Shown: positions 5,704 through 12,780 of the stretch, piece after piece
Position numbering within the stretch: the first letter of the stretch is position 1
How the letters are laid out: each line of letters begins with the position of its first letter
Source of the DNA: Kiritimatiellia bacterium
Lineage (GTDB): Bacteria > Verrucomicrobiota > Kiritimatiellia > RFP12 > UBA1067
Direction of reading: 5' to 3'
Length of the DNA: 15,117 nucleotides
NCBI GenBank assembly: GCA_016302985.1
Contig: JAEDMN010000055.1
Location: 1-15,117 of the forward strand
Position numbers and translations under genes: made by a program
The notes under the pieces: generated by a model
Seen by the model: only the letters and a program-made list of their open reading frames with translations
Database searches by the model: none
Told to the model about the DNA's origin: nothing

Positions 5704-6452
5704 CGGAGATTTTCGAGAAACAGCCCGAGATGCCGCTTCGTCTCCCGCTGCCCGGGCGTCAGCTTCGAGTCGTCGCCCCCGTACCGCGCGCGGAGGACCT
5801 CCTGGGCCCGGAGCATGAGCGCCCGCGCCGCGGCCCGGTCGCCCTTCCCGCCGTCGAGCACGAGACGCCCGCGGGTGAAGAGCAGTTCGGGCTCGTCCGG
5901 ATTCAACCGCAGGCCCTCGTCGAGGATCCGCTCCGCCAGCGCGCGGTCCTTCATCGTGGTGTTCGCGATGTAGCAGGCCGTGGTCCATGCGTCGAGGTTC
6001 TTCGGATCCGCGCGCACGCTCGCCCACAGCACGGGGATCATCTCGACGCCGCGCGCCCCTTCCAGATGCCGCTCGACCTGCGGCGCCCGCACGCGGTCGT
6101 TGATCCAGCGCCAGGGATCGGGGATGCAGGGAATTGTTTGATTGTCTGGATTGCCTGACGGGGGGGCGGAACCGTGATCGTGGTCGTGGCCGCAAGGGCC
6201 GTGGTCGCAAGGACCGCCATGGTCGTGGCCTTCGAGTTCGCACCGGCGGTGGCCATCCATGTCCACGCCGCCATGGAAGTAGCTGTCGGCCTTGTGGAGG
6301 AGTGCGGCGCCGATCGTCCGGCGGGCGTCGCCGAAGGCGACCGCGAGCGCGTCGTCGCCCGTCGCGGCCTGCGGACGCGCGGCCGGCGGCACGCGGAGCA
6401 GCAGGAACGCGCAGCCCGCCGCCGCCAGGAACAATGCCGCCGCCGTCCTCAC
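5700..6452 (-). CDS. Membrane-anchored TPR-like protein with His/Cys-rich segment
   Basis: The protein has 250 residues. A hydrophobic N-terminus (3-19) acts as membrane anchor or signal; the C14 context does not make a clear lipobox. A segment at 60-93 holds eight histidines and three cysteines (71, 82, 87) among glycine and aspartate, and looks like a metal-binding linker. Helical repeats follow at about 135-225, with TPR-like pattern residues such as NLDAWTTACYIA and LRLNPDEPELLFTRGRL. The GTG at 6452 overlaps the permease stop as GTGA and is chosen because a long open extension upstream only shadows the permease gene. The dinB ATG overlaps its stop. Its coupling to an ABC-2 permease suggests a partner protein for that transporter. 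The function is not established, and metal binding is inferred from composition only. Confidence 0.82.
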   Translation of the reverse strand: MRTAAALFLAAAGCAFLLLRVPPAARPQAATGDDALAVAFGDARRTIGAALLHKADSYFHGGVDMDGHRRCELEGHDHGGPCDHGPCGHDHDHGSAPPSGNPDNQTIPCIPDPWRWINDRVRAPQVERHLEGARGVEMIPVLWASVRADPKNLDAWTTACYIANTTMKDRALAERILDEGLRLNPDEPELLFTRGRLVLDGGKGDRAAARALMLRAQEVLRARYGGDDSKLTPGQRETKRHLGLFLENLR

Positions 6453-7231
6453 AGCTTCTTCTTCCCCAGGGCGAGACGGGAGAGGGCGAGCAGGCCGCCG
6501 CAGTAGCAGGCCGCATAGGCCAGCACGGCGAGGACCACGCCGGCGTCGACCGCGCCCCAGCCATGCACGACGCGCTGGCGGAGGTCGAAGAACTCGGCAT
6601 GCGGGGCGACGGCGTAGAGCGCGAGCACGAGCGCCTTCAGCGCCCCGCCGGCCGTGTCGGCGTATTCCGGCAGCCGGCGGCCGAAGAAGAGCATGCCGCC
6701 CAGCAGGAGCGCCGAAAGCGTGAGGTTGCAGGAGGGCGTCATCACGAGCGAGCCGAGCATCGACACGGCGACGGCGAGCGCGACGAAGGCCGCGTGCAGC
6801 ACGAACGCCTCGAGCAGGTCCGGCGGGAACCAGCCCGTGCCGCGGAGCCCGCACGCGACGGCGAAGAGCAGGTAGAAGAACGCCAGCGCGGACAGGGACG
6901 CGGCGCAGGCGCCGAGGAACTTGCCGGCCAGCAGCGCGCCGCGCGAAACGGGACGCGCCAGCAGCGGGTAGATCGTGCGCGACTCGAACTCGGGCGGGAA
7001 GGCCCGCGCGCCCGTGCCCAGGGCGATGAAGAGCGAGTAGCCCCAGATCAGCAGCAGCGCGGCCTCGTCCATGTAGCGGACCGCCCCGGCCGCGCCGAAG
7101 GGCTTCGCCGAGGCGAGCGGGACCAGCAGGACGAGGGCGAGGACGAGCAGGACGAAGAGGTCGTTCCGCCGCCAGAGTTCGAGCAGCGACAGGCGCGCGA
7201 GGGCGCGGCACTGGAAAAGGAAGAGCTTCAT
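6449..7231 (-). CDS. ABC-2 type transporter permease
   Basis: This 260-residue integral membrane protein is predicted to have six membrane segments (about 25-42, 57-75, 100-128, 142-165, 166-182 and 233-252). A cytoplasmic stretch at about 79-100, EFESRTIYPLLARPVSR, matches the conserved E-x-x-x-T-x-x-x-L-x-x-P-V-S-R pattern of NosY/ABC2_membrane_2 permeases, where the loop contacts the ATPase. ATG 7231 overlaps the ATPase stop as ATGA, and GGGAGG lies 7 nt upstream. The downstream TPR gene overlaps by GTGA. It forms the membrane half of an exporter or lipid/protein-handling ABC complex. The substrate is unknown. Confidence 0.88.
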   Translation of the reverse strand: MKLFLFQCRALARLSLLELWRRNDLFVLLVLALVLLVPLASAKPFGAAGAVRYMDEAALLLIWGYSLFIALGTGARAFPPEFESRTIYPLLARPVSRGALLAGKFLGACAASLSALAFFYLLFAVACGLRGTGWFPPDLLEAFVLHAAFVALAVAVSMLGSLVMTPSCNLTLSALLLGGMLFFGRRLPEYADTAGGALKALVLALYAVAPHAEFFDLRQRVVHGWGAVDAGVVLAVLAYAACYCGGLLALSRLALGKKKL

Positions 7232-7956
7232 CGCGCGACCTCCCCCTTCTCGAGGACGTCCAGGAAGATGCGCTCGAGGTTCTCGCGCCCGTCCCCGGCC
7301 AGACGGGAGACGGGACCGTCGTAGAAGCAGCGGCCCTTCTTCATGATGGCGACGCGGTCGCAGAGGAGCTCGGTTTCGCCCAGCTCGTGCGAAGAGAAGA
7401 AGATCGACTTGCCCGCTTCGCGCAGGCGCTGAAGCAGCTGGCGGAAGCGGATGCGCGCGAGCGGGTCGAGGCCGGTGAACGGCTCGTCGAGCACGAGCAG
7501 GTCCGGATCCGCCAGCAGCGCCTGGGCGATGCCGGCGCGCTGGAGCATGCCCTTCGAACAGGTCTTCAGGGGCCGCTCCGCCGCCTCGGCGAGGTCGACC
7601 TGCTCCAGCAGCACGTCGGCCCGCGCGCGGACCGCGCGGCGGTCCATCCCGCAGAGGCCGCCATAGAACTCCAGCAGCTCGCGCGCGTTGAGATAGGGAT
7701 AGTAGTAGGCCGTCTCGGGCATGTATCCGACCCGCAGCCGCGTGGCCGGGTCGGCCGGGTCGCCGCCCATCACGGAGATCGTCCCCTCCGTGGGGCGGAG
7801 GATGCCCAGCAGCATCTTGATGGTCGTGGTCTTTCCGGCCCCGTTGGTGCCCAGAAAGCCGACGACCTCGCCCTGCTTCAGCGAGAGGGAGAGGTCGTCG
7901 ACGGCCTTCACGGCGCCGAAGACGCGCGACACATGCTCGAGCCGGAGAACGTCCAT
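7228..7956 (-). CDS. ABC transporter ATP-binding protein
   Basis: This 242-residue ATPase energises the adjacent ABC-2 permease. Walker A is GTNGAGKT (36-43). The Q-loop position reads YMPE, as in the Gld/Nos-type ABC-2 subfamily that uses P-E in place of glutamine. The signature is CSKGMLQR (133-140), Walker B is LLVLDEP (153-159), the D-loop is GLDP (162-165), and the switch histidine is H190 in SSHEL. ATG 7956 shares one base with the oxidoreductase stop (TGATG). A longer open frame upstream is only a shadow of the genes there. The signature starting with C rather than L/Y is a mild oddity. Family assignment is certain; the transported substrate is not known. Confidence 0.94.
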   Translation of the reverse strand: MDVLRLEHVSRVFGAVKAVDDLSLSLKQGEVVGFLGTNGAGKTTTIKMLLGILRPTEGTISVMGGDPADPATRLRVGYMPETAYYYPYLNARELLEFYGGLCGMDRRAVRARADVLLEQVDLAEAAERPLKTCSKGMLQRAGIAQALLADPDLLVLDEPFTGLDPLARIRFRQLLQRLREAGKSIFFSSHELGETELLCDRVAIMKKGRCFYDGPVSRLAGDGRENLERIFLDVLEKGEVAR

Positions 7957-9368
7957 CAGGCCAGCTTCCAGCCGTTGTGGTACGCGCGGGAGAGGTACTG
8001 GTTCAGGCTCGAATCGACGAACCGCTCGTCCACGGGATCCCACTTGAGCCCCTTCAGCCCGAGCGTGATGCAGAGGTTCGCGAGCTGGGACGTCGTGTTC
8101 GTGCGGTGGCCGAACTCGCACTCGCTGCACACCTGCCGCTCCTCGTAGATGCCGTCGAGGAAGTCGCTTTCGTGCGAATGGCCGTCCTTCGGCGCGTAGA
8201 GGCGCGTGATCTTCGCGTCCGGCTTGCGGTATTCCGCCTTCCAGTCGCGCAGGACGTCCTTCGTGATCTCCTTGCCCGCCTTGTCGCGGACCACGATCCT
8301 GGCCCCGTAGAGCCCGAGCTCGCCCTGCTCGCACTTGAACAGGAGACCGCGCGGCCACCCTTCGCGGCAGCTCACGACGTGGGCCTGGAAGCCGTTCGCG
8401 TACTCGAGGTCGTATTCGAAGGACCCGGCCCAGTTGAAGATCTCGCGGTCGGCCTGGAAGTCCCCGCAGACCATGTTCGAGACGGCCACGGGGCCGCCGC
8501 GCTCCATGCCGATCGCCCACTGCATCGTGTCGACCTCGTGCGGGGCGAAATCGGCGATCATCCCGTTGCCGTAGCGGCGGTTCCAGCGCCAGGCCATCGG
8601 CTCGTGGATGCCGTGGATGAAGGCGTTGTTCTCCCAGTGCTCGGCGGGGCCCTGCCAGAGGTCCCAGCCCTCGGGCGTGAAGTAGTCCGGCAGCGGACCG
8701 CGGGCCGTGTCCAGCGGGTGGCCCCACAGGCCGCCGCTGCCGCCCGGCAGCGCCACGGTGCAGGACTTCGCCTTGCCGAGCACGTTGTTGCAGATGATCT
8801 CGCAGGCGGTCCGGCGCGCGGGGTTGCTGCGGCCCTGGTTGCCGACCTGGAACGTCACGCCGCATTCCTTCGCGACGCGCGTCAGGACGATGCCCTCCTC
8901 GATGCTCACCGTGAGGGGCTTCTGGCAGTAGACGTGCTTGCCGGCGCGCATCGCGGCGATGGAGATGATCGCGTGCCAGTGGTCGGGCGTGCAGACGACG
9001 ACCGCGTCGATGGTCGGGTCTATGACGACGTCGCGCCAGTCGGCCGTCATGCGGCAGGACGCGTCCTTGTACCAGGCGTCGACCTTGTTCTTGAACGGCA
9101 CGCAGCCGCCCGGCATCTGCGCCTTGTAGCCGTAGCCCGTCTTCGCCTCGCGGACCGGATCGCAGACGAGCGTGATGCGCGCGCGCGGATCCTGCAGGAA
9201 CTGGTTCACGTTGTCGTAGGCCTGCGTGCCGCAGCCGACAATCGCGACGTTGATCTTGTCGGAGGCGGCGACGCGGCGCGCCTGCACGCCGCGCCCCCCG
9301 AGGCAGCCGCCCGCGAAGAGCGCCGCCGAGCCGCCCAGGAATGCCCGTCGAGTCGTATCCATGGTCAT
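7956..9368 (-). CDS. Tat-exported Gfo/Idh/MocA family oxidoreductase
   Basis: This 470-residue NAD(P)-dependent oxidoreductase probably acts on a sugar or polyol in the periplasm. The N-terminus TTRRAFLGG is a twin-arginine signal (R7-R8). The Rossmann fold starts at about 39 with VAIVGCGTQA (GxGxxA). The HWHAIISIAAMRAGKHVYCQKPL region (130-152) carries K150, the lysine of the family's EKP motif, here QKP. H277 and D280 in FAPHEVDTMQW are candidate catalytic residues. The end YHNGWKL is typical of a PVC subfamily. ATG 9368 has AGGA about 6 nt upstream; a second ATG at 9362 has AAGGA 7 nt upstream and is equally possible. It shares one base with the ABC ATPase start, so the operon links it to that transporter. 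The substrate is unknown. Confidence 0.92.
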   Translation of the reverse strand: MTMDTTRRAFLGGSAALFAGGCLGGRGVQARRVAASDKINVAIVGCGTQAYDNVNQFLQDPRARITLVCDPVREAKTGYGYKAQMPGGCVPFKNKVDAWYKDASCRMTADWRDVVIDPTIDAVVVCTPDHWHAIISIAAMRAGKHVYCQKPLTVSIEEGIVLTRVAKECGVTFQVGNQGRSNPARRTACEIICNNVLGKAKSCTVALPGGSGGLWGHPLDTARGPLPDYFTPEGWDLWQGPAEHWENNAFIHGIHEPMAWRWNRRYGNGMIADFAPHEVDTMQWAIGMERGGPVAVSNMVCGDFQADREIFNWAGSFEYDLEYANGFQAHVVSCREGWPRGLLFKCEQGELGLYGARIVVRDKAGKEITKDVLRDWKAEYRKPDAKITRLYAPKDGHSHESDFLDGIYEERQVCSECEFGHRTNTTSQLANLCITLGLKGLKWDPVDERFVDSSLNQYLSRAYHNGWKLA

Positions 9369-9383
9369 GTCCTTTCCTGCAAT

Positions 9384-10748
9384 TCAGTTCGCGCCGTAGA
9401 AGCAGAGTCCGCCGTACGTCCAGTTGGGCTTCGGCATGCCGGGGAAGTTCGCCCGGTCCATCGTCAGCAGCACGTAGCGGAAAGGATAGCCGTGGGGAAG
9501 CTCGGCGATGCAGGGCCAGACGCGGCCGTTCCTGCAGGTGTCGTCCCACGGCGGGAAGTCGAAGTGGAGCTTGCCGCGCATCAGCAGGTCCGGATAGGAA
9601 TAGACGTAGCACGCGCGGTCCGCGCTGCCGCTGAAGCAGTAGCGGACGCCCCCGATGCGGGCGATCGTCGTGCCCGTCGAGTCCTGCGCGACGGGCCCCG
9701 CCACGGCGCGGAATCCGCCGTCCCACTCCGGCGACTGCAGCAGGGACGCGCGGATCCCCTTCGGCGTGAACTCGGAGACGAACAGCGACCACTGCCGCTT
9801 CTCCTTGTCCCAGGTGACGCACGGATCCTCGTTCATTCCCTTCAGTCCCAGCGGCTTGGCGCGCATGACGACGAGCCCGTGGAGCGGGCTGCGCTCGCTC
9901 CACACGGCATTCAGACCGCCTTCGGCGCGCTTGCCCAGCGCGTCCGACCCCGTCGAGAAGTTGCTCGCGTATCCCTTCCAGAACCCCTCCTCGTCGTCGA
10001 GGAAGAGATGGCTCGCGAGGTCGTTGCGCAGCTCCCCGTCGCCGTAGTCGAAGAGGATCACGCCCTCGAGCCGGACGTCGAAGAGCGAGGGGTCGAAGCT
10101 CGCCACCGCCTGGTACGCACCGTAGGCGCGCGCGCTGAACGTGAAGAAGGCGCGGCCGTTCTCCATGTAGAGCGCGTTGTCGCGTCCCCGGGTGACGAAG
10201 CGGACGTCGGCCTGCCCGATGCCGGCGGAGAGCGAGGCCCGGGCCGACGCGACGCCGCCGCCCACGCAGAACTTCCAATTCTGCATGTTCTCCCGCAGGC
10301 GGGGGCGGGCCTTGTCGGGAATCTGCGCAATCCCCAGCAGGCGCGTCTCGCCGTCCTTGGTCGTGAAGGTCGCCGGCCGGTGGCCGCAGGTCATCAGCAC
10401 GGAGAAGTCGAACGGGGGCTTCGGGAGGTCCGCGCCCTCGACGGGGAAGCGCATCGCGACCTCGCCGTCCTTCGTCGAGAAGGCGATCTCGGCCGGCAGG
10501 GACGTCACATGCGCCCGGTAGTGCGCGGCGGGCCAGTACCCGCCCACGACGGTCAGGCCGTTGGTCAACGCGGGGTACTGGACGGTGCGCGCGACGGTCT
10601 TCCCCGGCAGATACTCGCAGAGCGTCAGCTCGTTGTCCAGCATGAAGCGGCGGGACGCGAGACGCGCGAACGCGAGCGAGGCGGGGTCCACCCCCGCCCA
10701 CAGCGTCCCCGCGGCCAGAACGAGCAACAGGCTAGTAAATCGGCTCAT
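9384..10748 (-). CDS. Secreted protein, possibly a beta-propeller glycosidase-like protein
   Basis: This 454-residue protein has a Sec-type signal peptide (basic start, hydrophobic 7-14, likely cleavage after A18). The mature part is rich in aromatic residues and glycine, with regularly spaced strand-like segments. Examples are MNEDPCVTWD (305-314) followed by WSLFVSEF, and WPCIAELPHG followed by YRYVLLT-like text near 411-430. The N-E-D-P and repeated W/Y-rich strands recall five-bladed beta-propeller glycoside hydrolases (GH43/GH32-like), but I cannot assign a family or catalytic triad. ATG 10748 has AAGGG 5 nt upstream and lies inside the end of the zinc ribbon gene (17-nt overlap). It is followed after 15 nt by the oxidoreductase. 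A role in carbohydrate handling is inferred from that neighbour. Confidence 0.72.
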   Translation of the reverse strand: MSRFTSLLLVLAAGTLWAGVDPASLAFARLASRRFMLDNELTLCEYLPGKTVARTVQYPALTNGLTVVGGYWPAAHYRAHVTSLPAEIAFSTKDGEVAMRFPVEGADLPKPPFDFSVLMTCGHRPATFTTKDGETRLLGIAQIPDKARPRLRENMQNWKFCVGGGVASARASLSAGIGQADVRFVTRGRDNALYMENGRAFFTFSARAYGAYQAVASFDPSLFDVRLEGVILFDYGDGELRNDLASHLFLDDEEGFWKGYASNFSTGSDALGKRAEGGLNAVWSERSPLHGLVVMRAKPLGLKGMNEDPCVTWDKEKRQWSLFVSEFTPKGIRASLLQSPEWDGGFRAVAGPVAQDSTGTTIARIGGVRYCFSGSADRACYVYSYPDLLMRGKLHFDFPPWDDTCRNGRVWPCIAELPHGYPFRYVLLTMDRANFPGMPKPNWTYGGLCFYGAN

Positions 10749-10983
10749 ATTCGCCCTTCGTGACCTTCTTCAGGCACTTGAAACCCGCACGCTTCGCGCG
10801 GTAGTGCAGGTCGGTCTCGGAACGTCCCAGGCCTGGAGCCTGGATGACGCGGAAGACCGGGGCCCCGCAGTCGGGGCACGCCGTCAGCTTCGCGTCGTTG
10901 ATCGACTGGGCGATTTCGAAGCCGTGGGCGCACTTCGCGCAGCCCTGCTCCGGCTCCTTCGCCTCGTAGACGTACATCGGCAT
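10732..10983 (-). CDS. FmdB-like zinc ribbon protein
   Basis: This 83-residue protein has the FmdB-type N-terminus (MPMYVYEA) and two CxxC knuckles (C15/C18 and C36/C39) that should bind one zinc ion. The sequence between them, HGFEIAQSINDAKLTACPDC, follows the family pattern FE..QSI.D..L..CP.CG. The tail is basic (RAKRAGFKCLKK). ATG 10983 starts one base after the TAA of the methyltransferase gene. The last 17 nt overlap the start of the secreted-protein gene. FmdB-like proteins are regulators or small accessory proteins of unclear function, and nothing here narrows that down. Confidence 0.87.
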   Translation of the reverse strand: MPMYVYEAKEPEQGCAKCAHGFEIAQSINDAKLTACPDCGAPVFRVIQAPGLGRSETDLHYRAKRAGFKCLKKVTKGEYEPIY

Positions 10984-10984
10984 C

Positions 10985-12208
10985 TTACTGGTACCTTTCG
11001 AGATAGGGCTTCAACATGTCCGCCAGACGCGTCTCGAGCCAGGGCGCGACCTTCCAGTAGTCGCGCAGGTTGAGGTATTCGGAAACGGTGCCGCCCTGGC
11101 CGGGCTTCACGCCGTACTCCGCGCGCAGCAGGATGTTGCGCGCCGTCGCGTCCGGCGAGACGAACTCCACGACCTGCGTCTTGAAGCCGAGGATGCGCAG
11201 GATCATCGCGCGGAAGGAGTCCGTGAGGATGTCGCACAGGCGCTCCCGCAGGATGCCGTGGCGGAGCACGCCCGCGAACGCCTCGCTGGAGGCCGGGCCG
11301 ATGGACTTCTGCAGCTCGTGCTGGCAGCACGGCGCGGAGACGATGAAGCGGGCCTTCCATTCGACGCCCTTCGCGAGCGCCTCGTCCGTCGCCGTGTCGC
11401 AGGCATGCAGCGAGATGACCATGTCGGCGCGTGCCGCGCCGACGGACTTCAGGTCGAAGTCCCCGAGGTCGGACTTCACGAACGCCGCGCCGTCGCCGCA
11501 GTCGAGCTGCTGCGCCATCTTCGCGGCCGCGTCCACGACGTCCTGCCGGCGGTCCACGCCGACGACCTTCACCGCGGCGAAGCCGAGCGTCCGCGTGAGG
11601 AAGAAGTAGAGCGCCAGCGTCAGGTACGCCTTGCCGCAGCCGCAGTCGACGACGGTGAACGTCCCGTCCGGCTTCTCCTCCTTGAGCACGTCCTCGACGA
11701 CCTTCAGGAACTCGTTCACCTGGTCGTACTTCCCGCGCATGGAGGCGCGGACGCGCCCTTCTCCGTCGGTCAGGCCGATCACGCGCAGGAGCGCGGCGGA
11801 GTCGAAGGAGGTCAGCGGCGTCTTCTTGACCCGGTCGTGCGGCTGCACCGTCACGACGCGGTCCATCTCCGCGCTGCGCGTCGCCGTCACGCGGCCCTTG
11901 CGGGTCACGCGCACGTGCAGGTCGCCCTTCGCCGTCATCAGGTGCAGGTCGCGGGGACCGCGCTGGGCGAGGATCTCGTCGAGACCCTCGGCCGCGCCGT
12001 TCGCGTCGAAGTTCTTCACCCGCACCTGCCCGTCGTCGACCATCTCGGCCTGGAAGCGCGTCTCGCCCCCGATCTGCACGGGGCGCATCGAGATGCGGAA
12101 CGTCTTCCCGTTCCGGCGCAGCGTCTGGACGATCTTCATGAATCCTTCGCCCAGCACCCGCGCGCGGATCTCCTCCGCCAGCTTCCCGTCGAGTTCGCCC
12201 TTCTCCAT
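10985..12208 (-). CDS. SAM-dependent methyltransferase, Methyltransf_32-like
   Basis: This 407-residue protein has an N-terminal region of about 130 residues without recognised motifs, followed by a class I methyltransferase domain. Motif I is VVDCGCGKAYL (186-196), and an acidic residue, D219, ends strand 2 in VVGVDR. LHACDTATDEAL (268-279) and APCCQHEL (292-299) match the HAC and CC signatures of the Methyltransf_32 family (PF13679), known from METTL25-like and related proteins. ATG 12208 is preceded by GGAGG about 10 nt upstream, overlapping the end of the cyclo-ligase gene. The TAA is one base from the zinc ribbon start. The substrate is unknown; RNA is plausible for this family but not shown by the sequence. 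Confidence 0.86.
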   Translation of the reverse strand: MEKGELDGKLAEEIRARVLGEGFMKIVQTLRRNGKTFRISMRPVQIGGETRFQAEMVDDGQVRVKNFDANGAAEGLDEILAQRGPRDLHLMTAKGDLHVRVTRKGRVTATRSAEMDRVVTVQPHDRVKKTPLTSFDSAALLRVIGLTDGEGRVRASMRGKYDQVNEFLKVVEDVLKEEKPDGTFTVVDCGCGKAYLTLALYFFLTRTLGFAAVKVVGVDRRQDVVDAAAKMAQQLDCGDGAAFVKSDLGDFDLKSVGAARADMVISLHACDTATDEALAKGVEWKARFIVSAPCCQHELQKSIGPASSEAFAGVLRHGILRERLCDILTDSFRAMILRILGFKTQVVEFVSPDATARNILLRAEYGVKPGQGGTVSEYLNLRDYWKVAPWLETRLADMLKPYLERYQ

Positions 12209-12213
12209 CTCTC

Positions 12214-12780
12214 TCAATCCTCCGCGAGTGTCACCACGTCGGTCAGGTCCTGGTCGTGCAGCTCCACGGGCAGCCCGGGGACGATCTGGAACGGGTACGC
12301 CACCCCCAGCTTCGCCGCGTCGGGCGCGGCCGCGCGCAGCAGCCGGTCGTACCAGCCCCCGCCATAGCCCAGACGGGCGCCGTCGCGCGTGAACGCGAGC
12401 CCCGGCACAATCCACACGCCGACGTCCACCGGCGCGATTTCGTTCAGTTCGGCCGGCTCGGGGATGTGCATGTATCCCTCGACCAGCGTCGTCATGTTGT
12501 CGTACGCCCCGAGGACGTAGCATTTGCGCGCCGCATCCCAGCAGGGGATCGCGACGGTGACGTCCGCGGCCCAGAGCGCCTCCACGAGCGTCGTCAGGTC
12601 GATCTCCTCCGGGGTCGCGAGGTACACCGCGAACGGCCGGCGCGCCGCAAGGGCCGCCTGGACGTCGGCTCTGCCGAGCACCGCCCGGCAGATCGCCGCG
12701 GACATCTCGGCCCTATCCTCCGCCCCCAGCTGCCGCCGGAGACGCCGCATTTCGTCGCGGATTTCGTTTTTCGTCTTCAA
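12214..12780 (-). CDS. 5-formyltetrahydrofolate cyclo-ligase
   Basis: This 188-residue enzyme converts 5-formyl-THF to 5,10-methenyl-THF with ATP, returning folate to the one-carbon pool. The family hallmark LGYGGGWYDR (137-146) and the preceding VPGLAFTRDG (125-134) are clear. The N-terminal K/R-rich helix (KTKNEIRDEMRRLRR) and EEIDLTTLV (58-66) also fit. No ATG exists before residue 11. TTG 12780 overlaps the RNase D stop as TTGA and has GGAGAAG 8 nt upstream, so TTG is the likely start. The length equals that of the family. The methyltransferase gene follows after 5 nt. Placement between RNase D and a methyltransferase suggests a housekeeping sub-block. Confidence 0.93.
   Translation of the reverse strand: MKTKNEIRDEMRRLRRQLGAEDRAEMSAAICRAVLGRADVQAALAARRPFAVYLATPEEIDLTTLVEALWAADVTVAIPCWDAARKCYVLGAYDNMTTLVEGYMHIPEPAELNEIAPVDVGVWIVPGLAFTRDGARLGYGGGWYDRLLRAAAPDAAKLGVAYPFQIVPGLPVELHDQDLTDVVTLAED

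Noticed and set aside
5704..5760. Possible LexA/SOS site in front of dinB
   Set aside because: No CTGT-N8-ACAG or GAAC-N4-GTTC type palindrome is seen there; the gene start overlaps the previous gene.
5704..6600. N-terminal extension of DNA polymerase IV
   Set aside because: The family start MRTILHVDMDAFF is at 5703; the sequence before it is an off-frame read of the TPR gene.
7228..10701. 1157-codon minus-strand frame that would fuse the ABC ATPase to a long N-terminal extension
   Set aside because: Only the part from ATG 7956 is meaningful. The remainder reads the oxidoreductase and secreted-protein genes in the wrong frame.
7977..10763. 928-codon plus-strand open frame
   Set aside because: It lies antisense to well-supported genes (ABC ATPase, oxidoreductase, secreted protein). 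Long antisense frames are expected where codon third positions are nearly always G or C. Its translation is low-complexity R/V/A/E-rich.
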